Source: Streptomyces sp. WM6386
Lineage (GTDB): Bacteria; Actinomycetota; Actinomycetes; Streptomycetales; Streptomycetaceae
Reading direction: 5' to 3'
Assembly (NCBI RefSeq): GCF_000972385.1
Contig: NZ_JXTE01000002.1
Span: 150,885-214,884 of the forward strand
DNA: 64,000 bases
Under the pieces are notes generated by a model. It was given only the letters and a program-made list of their open reading frames with translations. It had not been told where the DNA came from and did no database searches. Position numbers and translations under genes: made by a program. Shown in pieces: positions 43,035 through 52,622 of the stretch (position 1 is its first letter; the number at the start of each line of letters is the position of its first letter).

Positions 43035-43558
43035 CACAACTCCTTGAAGTGGTCGAACGGTTCACGGCAGTCCAGACAGCGCCGCAGCGACTTGCAGGCC
43101 GTGGAGGAGAAACGGCTGAGCAGCTCGGTGTCGGCGGATCCGCAGTGCGGGCAGCGGACGGGGTCGATGGTGTCGAGCGTCCGGGTGGAGCTCAGGGACA
43201 CGGTCACCGGTCCTGCCGCCCGCTGCGTGCGGGGCGGGGCTATGCCGAACTCCCGCAGCTTTCGGCGGCCTTCCGCCGAGATGTCGTCCGTCGACCAGGC
43301 GGGCGCGAGGACCGTGCGCACGGTGACCTCGCGGACGCCGTGGGCGTGCAGCGCCCGCTCGATGTCCACGGACATCGCCTCGATCGCCGGACAGCCGGTG
43401 TACGTCGGGGTCAGTTCGACCTCGGCCGTGTCCTCGCCGCGGACGTGCACCGCGCGCACGACTCCCAGTTCCCGCAGGGTGAGCACGGGCAGTTCGGGGT
43501 CGGGCACCGACCCCGCCACCTCCAGGAGTTCCGCCTCCAGCGGTGTCACGGTCACCAT
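43034..43558 (-). CDS. paaD: Phenylacetate degradation protein PaaD
   Basis: A 174-residue SufT/DUF59-family protein required for maturation of the phenylacetyl-CoA epoxidase, probably in iron-sulfur or diiron assembly. It has the MIP18-like LGVVRAVHV and PTYTGCPAIEAM segments and a C-terminal zinc-ribbon-like region with CPHCGS and CLDC pairs. ATG 43558 overlaps the paaC end by 7 nt; its stop overlaps paaE. Confidence 0.92.
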   Translation of the reverse strand: MVTVTPLEAELLEVAGSVPDPELPVLTLRELGVVRAVHVRGEDTAEVELTPTYTGCPAIEAMSVDIERALHAHGVREVTVRTVLAPAWSTDDISAEGRRKLREFGIAPPRTQRAAGPVTVSLSSTRTLDTIDPVRCPHCGSADTELLSRFSSTACKSLRRCLDCREPFDHFKEL

Positions 43559-44274
43559 GACGCCCCCGGGTGGCTGCGGTGCAGATGCTGCATCTCGGCG
43601 AGCATCCGCCCGAAGGACTCGGTGTGCAGGCCCTGCCGGCCCGCACCCGCCGTCCACGCGCCCGTGCGCGGTCCCTCGGGGACGCTCAGGGTGGCGCGGC
43701 CCAGGACGTCCGTGACGGACGCCAGCCATGTCGTCTCCAACGCGGTCCAGTCGACGTCGACGCCCTCCACCGGCTGGAACATCTCGCCGGTGAACCGCCA
43801 CAGCGCCTCGCACGCCCGGCGCATTCGCTCATGGCTGACGTCCGTGCCGTCGCCGAGGCGCAGGGTCCACTGCTCGGCGTGGTCGCGGTGGTAGGCGACC
43901 TCCTTGACGGCCTTCGCGGCGAGCGGGGCGAAGGGGCCCTCGCCCGCGGCCAGTTCGGCGTGGAGCAGGTGCTGGTAGGTGGAGAAGTACAGCTGGCGGG
44001 CGATGGTGTGGGCGAAGTCGCCGTTGGGCTGTTCCACCAGCTGGAGGTTGCGGAAGGCGCGCTCCCCGCGCAGATACGCCAGTTCGTCCTCGTCGCCGGC
44101 CATCGAGAGCAGGACGCGGGCCTGGCCCAGGAGGTCCAGCGCGATGTTGGCGAGGGCGACCTCCTCCTCCAGGACGGGGGCGTGGCCGGCCCATTCGCCG
44201 AGGCGGTGGGAGAGCACCAGGGCGTCGTCGCCGAGGGCCAGAGCGGCGGCGTGCGTGGCCAGGTCGACGCTCAC
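43552..44274 (-). CDS. paaC: Phenylacetyl-CoA epoxidase structural subunit PaaC
   Basis: A 240-residue ferritin-like helical protein forming the AC core of the epoxidase. The opening LALGDDALVLSHRLGEWAGHAPVLEEE and YHRDHAEQWTLRLGDGT are family features. PaaC lacks the diiron centre and stabilises PaaA. The GTG start overlaps the paaB stop by 4 nt (GTGA). Confidence 0.94.
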   Translation of the reverse strand: MSVDLATHAAALALGDDALVLSHRLGEWAGHAPVLEEEVALANIALDLLGQARVLLSMAGDEDELAYLRGERAFRNLQLVEQPNGDFAHTIARQLYFSTYQHLLHAELAAGEGPFAPLAAKAVKEVAYHRDHAEQWTLRLGDGTDVSHERMRRACEALWRFTGEMFQPVEGVDVDWTALETTWLASVTDVLGRATLSVPEGPRTGAWTAGAGRQGLHTESFGRMLAEMQHLHRSHPGASW

Positions 44275-44558
44275 AGGTGCTTCACCCCGTCCGGGATCTC
44301 GTAGAACGTCGGGTGGCGGTAGGGCTTGTCGGCGGACGGTTCGAAGAACGGGTCCTTCTCGTCCGGCGAGGACGCGGTGATCGCGGAGGACGGGACGACC
44401 CAGATCGAGACGCCCTCGCCGCGGCGGGTGTACAGGTCGCGGGCGTTGCGCAGGGCGAGGTCCGCGTCCGGTGCGTGCAGGCTGCCGGCGTGGGTGTGCG
44501 AGAGGCCGCGGCGGGAGCGTACGAAGACCTCCCACAGAGGCCAGTCGGTGTTCGTCAT
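44271..44558 (-). CDS. paaB: Phenylacetyl-CoA epoxidase subunit PaaB
   Basis: A 95-residue small subunit bridging PaaAC dimers. It begins [20 protein letters not shown] with [20 protein letters not shown] and ends [14 protein letters not shown], both diagnostic. ATG overlaps the paaA stop by 4 nt (ATGA), and its stop overlaps paaC. Confidence 0.95.
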   Translation of the reverse strand: MTNTDWPLWEVFVRSRRGLSHTHAGSLHAPDADLALRNARDLYTRRGEGVSIWVVPSSAITASSPDEKDPFFEPSADKPYRHPTFYEIPDGVKHL

Positions 44559-45538
44559 GCGCGCGTGGCTCCCGTCTCGGTGTGCTTGCCTGCGTAGGCC
44601 GAGGCGGCCTCGCGGACCCAGGCGCCCTCGTCGTGGGCCCGCCTGCGCTGGGTGATCCGCTGTTCGTTGCAGGGGCCGTTGCCCTTGAGGACGTTCTTGA
44701 ACTCGGTCCAGTCGATCGGGCCGAATTCGTGCCGGCCCAGCTCCTCGTTCCACTTCAGGTCCGGGTCGGGGAGCGTGAGGCCCAGGGACTCGGCCTGGGG
44801 GACGCAGATGTCGACGAAGCGCCGGCGCAACTCGTCGTTGGAGTGCCGCTTGATCTTCCAGGCCATCGACTGCGCGGAGTGTGCGGACTCGTCGTCGGGC
44901 GGGCCGAACATCATCAGGGACGGCCACCACCAGCGGTCCACGGCGTCCTGGGCCATCGCGTGCTGCTCGGGGGTGCCCTTGCTGAGGGCCAGCAGGAGCT
45001 CGTAGCCCTGGCGCTGGTGGAAGGACTCCTCCTTGCAGACGCGGACCATCGCGCGTGCGTACGGGCCGTAGGAGCAGCGGCACAGGGGGACCTGGTTGGT
45101 GATCGCGGCGCCGTCCACGAGCCAGCCGATCGCGCCGACGTCCGCCCAGGTCAGCGTGGGGTAGTTGAAGATCGATGAGTACTTCTGGCGGCCGGAGTGG
45201 AGCTTGTCGAGCAGTTCGTCGCGGCCGGTGCCGAGGGTCTCGGCCGCGCTGTAGAGGTAGAGGCCGTGCCCGGCCTCGTCCTGGACCTTGGCCATCAGGA
45301 TGGCCTTGCGGCGCAGCGAGGGCGCGCGCGTGATCCAGTTCGCCTCCGGCTGCATGCCGATGATCTCGGAGTGGGCGTGCTGGGCGATCTGGCGGACCAG
45401 CGTCGCGCGGTAGGCGTCCGGCATCCAGTCGCGCGGTTCGATGCGCTCGTCGGCGGCCACAGCGGCGTCGAAGGCGCGCTCGTACGCGTCCTGGTCGACG
45501 GCGTCCTCCCTGTCGTACGCCTGTGCTGCTGTTGCCAT
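44555..45538 (-). CDS. paaA: Phenylacetyl-CoA epoxidase catalytic subunit PaaA
   Basis: A 327-residue diiron oxygenase that epoxidises the aromatic ring of phenylacetyl-CoA. Metal ligands are visible in [11 protein letters not shown] (Glu88, His91) and [12 protein letters not shown] (Glu169 or Glu170, His173). ATG 45538 is preceded by GAGGGGG. It is the first gene of paaABCDE and has a PaaR-type operator 46-59 bp upstream. No paaK ligase or paaFGJ genes were found in the window, so those steps are encoded elsewhere. Confidence 0.96.
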   Translation of the reverse strand: MATAAQAYDREDAVDQDAYERAFDAAVAADERIEPRDWMPDAYRATLVRQIAQHAHSEIIGMQPEANWITRAPSLRRKAILMAKVQDEAGHGLYLYSAAETLGTGRDELLDKLHSGRQKYSSIFNYPTLTWADVGAIGWLVDGAAITNQVPLCRCSYGPYARAMVRVCKEESFHQRQGYELLLALSKGTPEQHAMAQDAVDRWWWPSLMMFGPPDDESAHSAQSMAWKIKRHSNDELRRRFVDICVPQAESLGLTLPDPDLKWNEELGRHEFGPIDWTEFKNVLKGNGPCNEQRITQRRRAHDEGAWVREAASAYAGKHTETGATRA

Positions 45539-45583
45539 GTGGCCCCCTCGACCCTGTGTGCTGCCCGGAGCAGCAGGCTCCCG

Positions 45584-45597
45584 ACCGATCGTTCGGT
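45584..45597. promoter_or_regulatory. PaaR-type operator upstream of paaA
   Basis: ACCGATCGTTCGGT fits ACCG-N2-CG-N2-CGGT and is the exact reverse complement of the site at 50392-50405; the match extends into the flanking bases. The core resembles the PaaR motif described in corynebacteria. Likely bound by the TetR protein encoded at 51976. Confidence 0.65.
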
Positions 45598-45787
45598 TCG
45601 TCGATTCCATGGTGTGCCGGGCGCCGTAAGGTGTCAACCGCTGTGGATAACCTGCCGACGGGCTGTGCGGGCGGGAGGGCCTGAGTACCGTTCCCGTGCG
45701 AGCGCCGTGGAGTGGTGCGCGAGGGTGGTGGAGCGCCCTGCGGCCTCGTGGCCGGAATACGGAGCGGACATCGGGAGACGGGGCGCA

Positions 45788-46606
45788 ATGGACGCGTACG
45801 ACACAGGCTCGGGCGCCCGGAACGGGCCTGCCGACGAGCCGGGGGCGCCGGAGGGGGACGCCTGGCCGCGGCCTGCCCTGCCCACAGCCGGCGATCCCGC
45901 GGACGCGACTCCCCCACCCTCGCCGTACGACTCGCCTCCCCCGCAAGGCACCGAACCCCGCACCGGTGTGGCCGGCCTCTCGCTCCGCTACCAGATCGGT
46001 GCCGCGCTGGCGCTCGCGATCGTGGCGGTCACCGTCTGCGTCCATCTGGGGATGACGTTCCTGCATGTCGCGCCGGCGAACGCGGTCACCAAGCAGCACG
46101 GCAAGGCGATCGACGACTGGATCTACCCGGAGTTCGAGCAGAACTGGAAGCTGTTCGCGCCGAACCCGCTGCAGCAGAACATCGCGGTCCAGGTGCGGGC
46201 CCAGGTCCTCGCCGAGGACGGCACGGTGCGGACCACCGGCTGGTACGACCTGTCCGCCGAGGACGGCCGGGCCATCGACGGCAATCTCCTGCCCAGCCAC
46301 ACCCAGCAGAACGAGCTGCGGCGCGCGTGGGACTTCTTCACCGCCACGCACGGCACCGACAACCGCCCCGTCGGTCTGCGCGGCGCCCTGTCCGAGACCT
46401 ATCTGCGCCGCATCGTGGTGATGCGCCTGGACCGGGACGACGCGGCCGGGTCCGACGGCAGCGTCGAACGCGTTCAGGTCCGCTCCCGTACCACCAGTGT
46501 GCGACCGCCGAAATGGAGCCAGGAGCAGGTCTCCGAGAAGCCCCTGTACCGCGAGCTGCCCTGGTGGTCGGTCACGCCGGCCGATCTGCCGGGAGGTGCG
46601 CGGTGA
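45788..46606 (+). CDS. DUF5819 family protein (SdpA-like)
   Basis: A 272-residue protein with a disordered N-terminus (about 1-60), one membrane helix (about 70-92) and an extracytoplasmic domain starting with [19 protein letters not shown]. The W-x-L-F-x-x-N-P motif recalls the start of SdpA, the Bacillus protein needed to mature the SdpC toxin. The stop overlaps the next gene's GTG (GTGA). Function in actinomycetes is unknown; equivalence to SdpA is an inference from the motif and the partner gene. Confidence 0.75.
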   Translation: MDAYDTGSGARNGPADEPGAPEGDAWPRPALPTAGDPADATPPPSPYDSPPPQGTEPRTGVAGLSLRYQIGAALALAIVAVTVCVHLGMTFLHVAPANAVTKQHGKAIDDWIYPEFEQNWKLFAPNPLQQNIAVQVRAQVLAEDGTVRTTGWYDLSAEDGRAIDGNLLPSHTQQNELRRAWDFFTATHGTDNRPVGLRGALSETYLRRIVVMRLDRDDAAGSDGSVERVQVRSRTTSVRPPKWSQEQVSEKPLYRELPWWSVTPADLPGGAR

Positions 46607-47820
46607 ACCGCTTCGCCCTGTCGCTATCCGCCGCCATCGCCCGTATCACCGAGTCGGCGCTGGGCCCGTACCAGAGCGCCGTGGTCCGCATCGGCTTCAG
46701 CGCGACCTGGCTGCTCTTCCTGCTGCGCGAGCTGCCCCACCGCCGGGAGCTGTACGGCCCCGACGGCCCGTGGAGCTGGGACCTCGCCGAGCAGCTGATC
46801 GCCGGCAACGGCGCCTTCACGGCGCTGATCTGGTCGGACGGCCGGATCTGGTTCGAGAACGTCTACGGCCTCGCCGTGCTGTCGAGCGTCCTGCTGCTGC
46901 TGGGCTGGCGCACCCGCACCATGTCGGTGCTCTTCATGGTCGGCGTGCTGTCGCTGCAGAACCGCTCCATCTTCATGGGCGACGGCGGCGACAACGTCCT
47001 GCACCTGATGTGCGTCTACCTCGTCTTCACGCGCTGCGGCCAGGTGTGGTCGCTGGACGCGCGCAGGGCGCGGCGCGAGCACGAGGCACGCGCGCGTGGC
47101 GAGCGGGTCGTGGACCGGGTCGGTCCGGCCCTGTGGATCGTGCTCGGGCTGATGCTGATCGCGGTGACCGGGGCCGGACGGCTGCTGGAGGGCGATCCGT
47201 TCATCCCCGCGCTGCTGTGGGCGGTGTGGCTGGGGCTCGGCGTGTGGTGGACGGTCGGGCGACTGGCGCGGACGGATCAGCCGCGGATCCTGCTCGACGT
47301 CATCGGCAACATCGTGCACAACGGCGCCCTGCTCGTGATCATGGCCGAGGCCTGTCTGATCTACGCCACGGCCGGCTGGTACAAGATCCAGGGCACGCGC
47401 TGGCAGGACGGCACCGCCGTCTACTACCCCCTGCACCTGGACTACTTCTCGCCCTGGCCCGCCCTCGCCGACGCGCTGTCCTCCAGCGCCACGATGGTGC
47501 TGCTCGTGACGTACGGGACCGTCGTGGTCCAGGTGGCCTTCCCGTTCACCCTGTTCAACCGGCGGGTCAAGAACGTCCTGCTGGCGGCCATGATGACCGA
47601 GCACGCGGTGATCGCGGTCGTCCTCGGGCTGCCGTTCTTCTCGCTGGCGATGATCGCCGCCGACGCGGTGTTCCTGCCGACGCCGTTCCTGCGCCGGGTG
47701 GGTGGCCGGGTGGCACGCGCGTGTGAACGGCTGACGGCGGGACGGGACGGTCCCGCGCCGGTGCCGGAGCCGCGCGCCCCGGAGGGCGCCGAGGAGAGGC
47801 ACGTAGGCTTCACGGCATGA
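46603..47820 (+). CDS. HTTM-domain membrane protein (SdpB/VKGC-like)
   Basis: A 405-residue polytopic protein with about eight to ten membrane helices. HTTM-domain features include [40 protein letters not shown] and [20 protein letters not shown]. The HTTM domain is shared with vitamin K-dependent gamma-carboxylases and with SdpB. It is coupled by 4-nt overlaps to the DUF5819 gene before it and the methyltransferase after it. The ligand or peptide substrate is unknown. Confidence 0.82.
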   Translation: MNRFALSLSAAIARITESALGPYQSAVVRIGFSATWLLFLLRELPHRRELYGPDGPWSWDLAEQLIAGNGAFTALIWSDGRIWFENVYGLAVLSSVLLLLGWRTRTMSVLFMVGVLSLQNRSIFMGDGGDNVLHLMCVYLVFTRCGQVWSLDARRARREHEARARGERVVDRVGPALWIVLGLMLIAVTGAGRLLEGDPFIPALLWAVWLGLGVWWTVGRLARTDQPRILLDVIGNIVHNGALLVIMAEACLIYATAGWYKIQGTRWQDGTAVYYPLHLDYFSPWPALADALSSSATMVLLVTYGTVVVQVAFPFTLFNRRVKNVLLAAMMTEHAVIAVVLGLPFFSLAMIAADAVFLPTPFLRRVGGRVARACERLTAGRDGPAPVPEPRAPEGAEERHVGFTA

Positions 47821-48557
47821 CCGACCCCGCCGGCCTCTGGCACCGGCTCGCCGACTCCTCCGTCCTGCTCGACGGCTTCCACGCCCTCAAGCACGCGGTG
47901 CGCTTCGGCGCCGAGGTCCCGGTCGCGGTCACCACCGACCGACAGGCCACGCTCGCCCTCGCGGACGAACTCGCCCCCGACGTACGCCGGACGCTGGACG
48001 CGCTGCTGAGCGAGGTCCCGGAGCCGGTGTACGCCTCGCTGGTGCCGCGTCCGCATCCGACCGGGGTCGCCGCCCTGGCGGTACGACCGTCCCGCGCGGC
48101 CAACCTGGAGCGGCTGGCCCGGGTGGAGCGCACCGCCCCGGTGGTGGTCCTCGACCAGCCGCGCAACCTCGGCAACGCCGGGGCCGTGATCCGGCTGGCG
48201 GCGGGCTTCGGCGCGACGGGGGTGGTCACCACCGGCACGCTCGACCCCTGGCATCCGACGGTGGTGCGCGCAGGCGCCGGGCTGCACTTCGCGACGGCAG
48301 TGGAACGGGTGAAGGTCGAGGAACTGCCTCCGGGCCCGCTGTTCGCCCTGGACCCGGAGGGCGACGACATCCGGGGCCTCAAGCTCCCGGACGACGCCGT
48401 CCTCGCGTTCGGCTCGGAGCGCAGCGGACTGTCGGCCGGCCTACGCGCGCGTGCCGACCATTTGCTGTCCCTGCCGATGCGCTCGCAGGTGTCCAGCTAC
48501 AACCTGGCCACCAGCGTGGCGATGACGCTGTACCACTGGAGCGCGGCCGGCTTCTGA
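47817..48557 (+). CDS. SpoU/TrmH family RNA 2'-O-methyltransferase
   Basis: A 246-residue SPOUT methyltransferase using S-adenosylmethionine. The three SpoU motifs are DQPRNLGNAGAVIRLAAGFG, FGSERSGLS and LPMRSQVSSYNLATSVAM, the last two forming the trefoil knot. An N-terminal substrate-binding domain (about 1-85) resembles TsnR/RlmB types. Target RNA is not identifiable. It overlaps the HTTM gene by 4 nt, so the three genes form one operon. Confidence 0.88.
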   Translation: MTDPAGLWHRLADSSVLLDGFHALKHAVRFGAEVPVAVTTDRQATLALADELAPDVRRTLDALLSEVPEPVYASLVPRPHPTGVAALAVRPSRAANLERLARVERTAPVVVLDQPRNLGNAGAVIRLAAGFGATGVVTTGTLDPWHPTVVRAGAGLHFATAVERVKVEELPPGPLFALDPEGDDIRGLKLPDDAVLAFGSERSGLSAGLRARADHLLSLPMRSQVSSYNLATSVAMTLYHWSAAGF

Positions 48558-48595
48558 GCGCTCTGTCGGAAGTCACCGCACTTCGCCAGGACCGC

Positions 48596-50302
48596 TCAGG
48601 CCTCCCTGCGCACCTCGACCACCCGGAAGCGGTTCGCCACGAACGCCCCGTCGCACAGCGCGGCGTTCGCCGCGGGGTTGCCGCCCGACCCGTGGAAGTC
48701 GGAGAACGCGGCCGTCTGGTTGACGTACACCCCGCCCGTGAGGTTCAGAGACAGCTGGGCCGCCTCCTCCAGGCAGACCTCCTGCACGGACCGCTCGACG
48801 TCGTCGTCTGTGGTGTACGCGCCGACCGTCATGGCGCCCTTGTCGCGGACCGTGCGCCGCAGCAGTTCCATCGCGTCGGCCGAGGAGTCGACGGCCACGG
48901 CGAAGGAGACGGGGCCAAAGCACTCGCTCATGAAGGCGGCCTCGTCGTCCGCCCCCTCCCAGTATTTCCGCGCGCCGTCCAGCTTGACGATGACGGGGGT
49001 GCGCACGACCGCGTCCGGGAACTCCGGGTTGGCGATCTCGCGGGAGGCGAGGGCGACTTCGCCGAGTCCCGTCGCGGCCTCCAGGCGGGCCTTGACGTCC
49101 GGGTTCACGATCGCGCCGAGCAGCGCGTTCGCCCGCGCGTCGTCGCCCAGCAGACCGTCCACCGCGCGGGCGAGGTCGGCGACCACCTCGTCGAAGGTGC
49201 GGGGGCCTTCGTCGGTGCGGATGCCGTCGCGGGGGATCAGGAAGTTCTGCGGAGTCGTACACATCTGGCCGCTGTAGAGCGACAGCGAGAACGCCAGGTT
49301 GGAGAGCATGCCCTTGTAGTCGCTCGTCGAGTCGACCAGCACGGTGTTGACGCCGGCCTTCTCCGTGTAGACCTGCGCCTGGCGGGCGTTGGCCTCCAGC
49401 CAGTCGCCGAACGCCGTGGAACCCGTGTAGTCGATGATCCGGATCTCCGGGCGGCCCGCCAGGGTCTTGGCGATGCCCTCGCCGGGACGCTCGGCGGCCA
49501 GCGCGACCAGGTTCGGGTCGAAGCCGGACTGGCTCAGGACCTCACGCGCGACCTGGACGGTGAGCGCGAGCGGCAGCACCGCGCGCGGGTGGGGCTTGAC
49601 CAGGACCGCGTTGCCGGTGGCGAGGGAGGCGAACAGGCCCGGATAGCCGTTCCAGGTCGGGAAGGTGTTGCAGCCGATGACCAGGCCGATGCCGCGCGGG
49701 ACCGGCGTGAACTGCTTGGTGAGCGCCAGCGGGTCGCGCTTGCCCTGCGGCTTGCTCCACTCCGCGGTGTCGGGCGTGCGGACCTGCTCCACGTACGCGT
49801 ACGCCACCGCCTCCAGACCGCGGTCCTGCGCGTGCGGGCCGCCCGCCTGGAACGCCATCATGAAGGCCTGGCCGGAGGTGTGCATGACCGCGTGCGCGAA
49901 CTCGTGCGTCCGGTCGCTGATCCGCTTGAGGATCTCCACACAGACCACCGCGCGGATCTCGGCGCCGGCGTCCCGCCAGGCGCGCTGCCCTGCGCGCATG
50001 GCGGGCAGCAGTACGTCGATGTCCGCGTGGGGGTAGCTCACCCCCAACTCGATGCCGTACGGCGACACCTCGCCGCCCACCCAGTCGTCCGTGCCGGGCT
50101 GGCCGAGGTCGACGCGGGTGCCCAGCAGGGCGTCGAAGGCGGCCTTGCCCGCGGCCGCGTCCAGGCTGTCGTTCTCACCGTAGGCCTTGGGGTGCTCGGG
50201 GTGCGGCGACCAGTACGCGCGCGTGCGGATCGCTTCGAGCGCCTGGTCGAGGGTGGGCCGGTGCTTGGCGATCAGCTCGTGGGCGGTCAGTTCGGCGGCC
50301 AT
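48596..50302 (-). CDS. paaN: Phenylacetate degradation aldehyde dehydrogenase PaaN
   Basis: A 568-residue NAD(P)-dependent aldehyde dehydrogenase of the PaaN family. It oxidises the ring-opened semialdehyde of the phenylacetyl-CoA pathway. The catalytic Cys is in YSGQMCTTPQNFLIP; NAD-binding and Glu regions are near TGSTAFGDW and RPGEGIAKTLAG. It corresponds to the dehydrogenase half of E. coli PaaZ; the hydratase half is absent, as usual for actinomycetes. GAGGAG lies about 10 nt before the ATG. It is divergent from the paaH-type gene across a PaaR-type operator. Confidence 0.93.
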   Translation of the reverse strand: MAAELTAHELIAKHRPTLDQALEAIRTRAYWSPHPEHPKAYGENDSLDAAAGKAAFDALLGTRVDLGQPGTDDWVGGEVSPYGIELGVSYPHADIDVLLPAMRAGQRAWRDAGAEIRAVVCVEILKRISDRTHEFAHAVMHTSGQAFMMAFQAGGPHAQDRGLEAVAYAYVEQVRTPDTAEWSKPQGKRDPLALTKQFTPVPRGIGLVIGCNTFPTWNGYPGLFASLATGNAVLVKPHPRAVLPLALTVQVAREVLSQSGFDPNLVALAAERPGEGIAKTLAGRPEIRIIDYTGSTAFGDWLEANARQAQVYTEKAGVNTVLVDSTSDYKGMLSNLAFSLSLYSGQMCTTPQNFLIPRDGIRTDEGPRTFDEVVADLARAVDGLLGDDARANALLGAIVNPDVKARLEAATGLGEVALASREIANPEFPDAVVRTPVIVKLDGARKYWEGADDEAAFMSECFGPVSFAVAVDSSADAMELLRRTVRDKGAMTVGAYTTDDDVERSVQEVCLEEAAQLSLNLTGGVYVNQTAAFSDFHGSGGNPAANAALCDGAFVANRFRVVEVRREA

Positions 50303-50391
50303 GCGGGACCAACTCCTCGTCTTGTGAACTCTTCGTCGAGCTCATGACCTGGGCAGAACCTGGGCAGATACAGCCAGACAGAGTTAGAGTA

Positions 50392-50405
50392 ACCGAACGA
50401 TCGGT
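50392..50405. promoter_or_regulatory. PaaR-type operator between paaN and paaH
   Basis: ACCGAACGATCGGT, the inverted copy of the paaA site. Placed in the 159-bp divergent promoter region it could control both directions. Confidence 0.65.
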
Positions 50406-50461
50406 CGGGACAAGGGGGTCCGCCGCATCTGTGGAAAACCCCGTGCGGGAGGATCGCGCAC

Positions 50462-51979
50462 ATGACAGCACTCGACCTCAGCAGCCCCGTGGCCGTCGTC
50501 GGCACCGGCACCATGGGCCAGGGCATCGCCCAGGTCGCGTTGGTCGCCGGCCATCCCGTCCGGCTGTACGACGCCGCTCCCGGGCGTGCCCAGGAAGCCG
50601 CTGACGCGATCGGCGCGCGGCTCGACCGGCTCGTCGAGAAGGAGCGTCTCACCGGCGCCGACCGGGACGCGGCACGCGCGCGTCTCACGGCCGCCGACAG
50701 CCTCGCCGGCCTCGCGGACTGCGCCCTGGTCATCGAGGCGGCCCTGGAGCGGCTGGACGTCAAGCAACAGCTCTTCCGGGAGCTGGAGGACGTCGTCGGT
50801 GAGGACTGTCTGCTCGCCACCAACACCTCGTCCCTGTCGGTGACGGCCATCGGCGGCGCCCTGCGCAACCCGGGCCGCTTCGTGGGCCTGCACTTCTTCA
50901 ACCCCGCACCACTGCTGCCGCTCGTCGAGGTCGTCTCCGGCTTCGCCACCGACGTCACCTCGGCCACGCGCGCGTACGAGACCGCACGGGTCTGGGGCAA
51001 GACGCCGGTCGCCTGTGCCGACACCCCCGGATTCATCGTCAACCGCATCGCCCGGCCCTACTACGCCGAGGCGTTCGCGGTGTACGAGGCCCAGGGCGCC
51101 GACCCCGCCACCATCGACGCGGTGCTGCGCGAGTGCGGCGGCTTCAAGATGGGCGCGTTCGAGCTCACCGACCTGATCGGGCAGGACGTCAACGAGTCCG
51201 TCACGCACTCGGTCTGGAAGTCCTTCTTCCAGGACGTCCGCTTCACGCCCTCGCTCGCACAGCGGCGGCTGGTGGAGTCGGGCCGGCTCGGCCGCAAGAG
51301 CGGACACGGCTGGTACGCCTACGGCCCCGACGCCGAGCCCGCCGATCCGCACACCGCGGAACCGGCGCAGGCGCCCGCGTACGTCGTCGTCGAGGGCGAC
51401 CTGGGTCCCGCGTCCGAGCTGCTCGCGCTGATCCGCGAGGCGGGCATCCCGGTGCGCGAGGACGACGAGGACCACGGCACCCGGCTGGTGCTGCCGAGCG
51501 GGGGCCAGCTGGCGCTCGCCGACGGGCAGACCTCGGTGGAGTTCCGGGACGTCGTCTACTTCGACCTCGCGCTCGACTACCGCCGGGCCACCCGTGTCGC
51601 CCTGTCCGCCTCCCAGGACACCGCGCAGCAGACCCTCGCCGAGGCGATCGGCCTCTTCCAGGCTCTCGGCAAGGACGTCAGCGTCATCGGTGACGTCCCC
51701 GGCATGATCGTCGCCCGCACGGTCGCCCGGATCGTCGACCTGGCGCACGACGCCGTCGCCAAGGGCGTGGCCACCGAGGAGGACATCGACACCGCGATGC
51801 GCCTCGGCGTCAACTACCCGCTGGGCCCCTTCGAGTGGAGCCGCAGGCTCGGCCGCAACTGGGCCTACGCCCTCCTCGACGACCTGCACCTGCGCGATCC
51901 GAGCGGCCGCTACGCACCGTCCCTCGCGCTGTACCGCCACGCGTACGCCACCGACAAGAGGGAGGGCAGCACCTCATGA
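50462..51979 (+). CDS. paaH: 3-hydroxyacyl-CoA dehydrogenase (PaaH type)
   Basis: A 505-residue NAD-dependent dehydrogenase that oxidises 3-hydroxyadipyl-CoA in the phenylacetate pathway. The Rossmann motif is VAVVGTGTMGQGIAQVALVAG (at residues 10-30); other features are ATNTSSLSVTAIGGAL, GLHFFNPAPLLPLVEVV and DTPGFIVNRIARPYY. Two dehydrogenase C-terminal domains are present (about 190-290 and 395-490), making it longer than single-domain enzymes, as PaaH is. The stop overlaps the TetR start (ATGA). Confidence 0.9.
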   Translation: MTALDLSSPVAVVGTGTMGQGIAQVALVAGHPVRLYDAAPGRAQEAADAIGARLDRLVEKERLTGADRDAARARLTAADSLAGLADCALVIEAALERLDVKQQLFRELEDVVGEDCLLATNTSSLSVTAIGGALRNPGRFVGLHFFNPAPLLPLVEVVSGFATDVTSATRAYETARVWGKTPVACADTPGFIVNRIARPYYAEAFAVYEAQGADPATIDAVLRECGGFKMGAFELTDLIGQDVNESVTHSVWKSFFQDVRFTPSLAQRRLVESGRLGRKSGHGWYAYGPDAEPADPHTAEPAQAPAYVVVEGDLGPASELLALIREAGIPVREDDEDHGTRLVLPSGGQLALADGQTSVEFRDVVYFDLALDYRRATRVALSASQDTAQQTLAEAIGLFQALGKDVSVIGDVPGMIVARTVARIVDLAHDAVAKGVATEEDIDTAMRLGVNYPLGPFEWSRRLGRNWAYALLDDLHLRDPSGRYAPSLALYRHAYATDKREGSTS

Positions 51980-52566
51980 CCACCGCCAAGCGCGACACGT
52001 ACACCCCGGAGACGCTGCTGTCCGTCGCCGTCCAGGTCTTCAACGAGCGCGGCTACGACGGCACGTCCATGGAGCATCTCTCCAAGGCGGCCGGTATCTC
52101 CAAGTCCTCGATCTACCACCACGTCGCGGGCAAGGAGGAGCTGCTGCGCCGCGCCGTGAGCCGGGCCCTCGACGGGCTCTTCGGGATCCTCGGCGAGGAG
52201 CACGCGCGCGTCGGGCAGGCGGTCGAGCGCCTGGAGTACGTCGTGCGGCGCATGGTCGAGGTGCTGATCACCGAGCTGCCGTACGTGACGCTGCTGCTGC
52301 GCGTGCGCGGCAACACCGACACCGAGCGCTGGGCCCTGGAGCGGCGCCGCGACTTCGACCACCGGGTCGCCGAGCTGCTGCGGGCCGCGGCCGCCGACGG
52401 TGATGTGCGCGGCGATGTGGAGGTGCGGCTCGCGACCCGGCTGGTCTTTGGAATGATCAACTCGATGGTGGAGTGGTACCGGCCGGACGGGCGGGGCGTT
52501 AGTGAACGCGAAGCGGCCGACGCCGTCGTGCAGTTGGTGTTCTCGGGGCTGCGCAAGGAGCACTGA
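51976..52566 (+). CDS. TetR family regulator, PaaR-like
   Basis: A 196-residue TetR/AcrR regulator. The N-terminal HTH (about 10-55) reads FNERGYDGTSMEHLSKAAGI followed by SKSSIYHHVAGKEEL. It is translationally coupled to paaH, and the shared operators at 45584, 50392 and (one mismatch) 53225 fit the motif of PaaR, the repressor of phenylacetate genes that responds to phenylacetyl-CoA. The ligand assignment is by analogy. It is convergent with bkdR. Confidence 0.88.
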   Translation: MTTAKRDTYTPETLLSVAVQVFNERGYDGTSMEHLSKAAGISKSSIYHHVAGKEELLRRAVSRALDGLFGILGEEHARVGQAVERLEYVVRRMVEVLITELPYVTLLLRVRGNTDTERWALERRRDFDHRVAELLRAAAADGDVRGDVEVRLATRLVFGMINSMVEWYRPDGRGVSEREAADAVVQLVFSGLRKEH

Positions 52567-52622
52567 GCCGCACGCACAGGTCCGCAGAAAGGGTTCACCC
52601 TGTCCGGCCGGCGCGGCCCTGC

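Noticed and set aside
45712..47820. A single 702-codon fusion of the DUF5819 region and HTTM protein
   Set aside because: The upstream part is an out-of-frame shadow of the DUF5819 gene. The HTTM protein has its own GTG overlapping that gene's stop.
50384..51940. Long minus-strand frame across the paaH-type gene
   Set aside because: It is antisense to a well-conserved dehydrogenase and has no similarity or ribosome site.
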